Shown one piece after another: positions 63,859-64,000 of a DNA stretch of 64,000 nucleotides. The stretch spans positions 5,854-69,853 of the forward strand of contig JBILVS010000002.1 in assembly GCA_044370335.1 (NCBI GenBank), in the 5' to 3' direction. Below the pieces are notes generated by a model, which saw only the letters and a program-made list of their open reading frames with translations, was not told where the DNA came from and searched no databases. How positions within the stretch are numbered: position 1 is the stretch's first letter; each line of letters begins with the position of its first letter. The position numbers were made by a program, and so were the translations under genes. The DNA comes from REEB509 sp044370335. GTDB lineage: Bacteria > Pseudomonadota > Alphaproteobacteria > Caulobacterales > Aquidulcibacteraceae.

Positions 63859-64000
63859 CTAGGTCAAGCGGAGGTCGATCAACGCCTGGGCCATATCGGG
63901 TTGGCGCATGAGGGCCTCACCCACCAGAAAGCCCTTCGCGCCGCAGCCGCGGAGGCGGGCGATGTCGGCGGGCGTGTGGATCCCGGACTCCGCGATCAGC
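63859..64000 (-). CDS. trpC: Indole-3-glycerol phosphate synthase (partial, C-terminal end)
   Basis: The last 46 residues of TrpC, which closes the indole ring in tryptophan synthesis; the rest lies beyond the right edge. AESGIHTPADIARLRGCGAKGFLVGEALMRQPDM is the strongly conserved end of the TIM barrel with the phosphate-binding GFLVGE. It ends in TAG at 63859-63861. The gene order trpC then lexA is alphaproteobacterial. Confidence 0.92.
   Translation of the reverse strand, partial: LIAESGIHTPADIARLRGCGAKGFLVGEALMRQPDMAQALIDLRLT

Overview
The window is GC-rich, tightly packed bacterial DNA. It most likely comes from an alphaproteobacterium near Caulobacterales, Maricaulales or Parvularculales. 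The evidence is a full alphaproteobacterial nuo operon followed by birA-coaX-rnj-mce-DUF1467-proS-lolCD-dnaE, then rpsB-tsf-pyrH-frr-uppS-cdsA-dxr-rseP-bamA-ompH-lpxD-fabZ-lpxA-lpxI-lpxB, then gltA, gltX, comEC, lexA and trpC. GTTC-N7-GTTC LexA boxes of the alphaproteobacterial type and GANTC (CcrM) sites agree with this. Species cannot be named from the sequence alone.

Layout. 1-4.2 kb: a partial secreted pectate-lyase-like gene divergent from kdgD (uronate/glucarate catabolism) across a perfect palindrome, an EF-hand lipoprotein coupled to a TetR regulator, and an outer-membrane barrel protein. 4.2-12.6 kb: a TPP-dependent enzyme, an M3 peptidase lipoprotein, two CoA-transferase families, a crotonase, tRNA-Val and tRNA-Asp. 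12.7-31.6 kb: nuoA-N (respiratory complex I), all 14 subunits intact but interrupted at three points. Between nuoD and nuoE lie a frameshifted membrane gene, VOC and SnoaL-like genes and a broken MerB-like gene. Between nuoE and nuoF are three coupled tiny two-helix membrane proteins. Between nuoF and nuoG are an amber-interrupted gene, a YciI-like gene and a broken ion-channel gene. 31.6-39.1 kb: birA, coaX, RNase J, epimerase, DUF1467, an archaeal/eukaryotic-type ProRS, and lolC-lolD. 39.2-42.6 kb: dnaE behind a compound LexA/GANTC promoter element. 42.8-57.9 kb: translation, isoprenoid, phospholipid, BAM and lipid A genes in near-continuous operons. 57.9-64 kb: gltA, gltX, a decayed comEC, lexA with its own SOS box, and the end of trpC.

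How it fits together. The nuo block makes the proton-pumping NADH dehydrogenase. The 42.8-57.9 kb block couples ribosome function (rpsB, tsf, frr) to envelope building: undecaprenyl carrier (uppS, dxr), phospholipid (cdsA), outer-membrane protein insertion (bamA, ompH, with rseP for stress control) and lipid A (lpxD, fabZ, lpxA, lpxI, lpxB). LolCD exports lipoproteins.

The most notable points are (1) a nested inverted repeat, GANTC and SOS element in front of the replicative dnaE, (2) an archaeal/eukaryotic-type ProRS at the usual proS place, (3) coupled unknown small membrane proteins inside the complex I operon, and (4) at least five decayed genes, including comEC, among otherwise intact long genes. 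I found no CRISPR array, prophage or insertion sequence.
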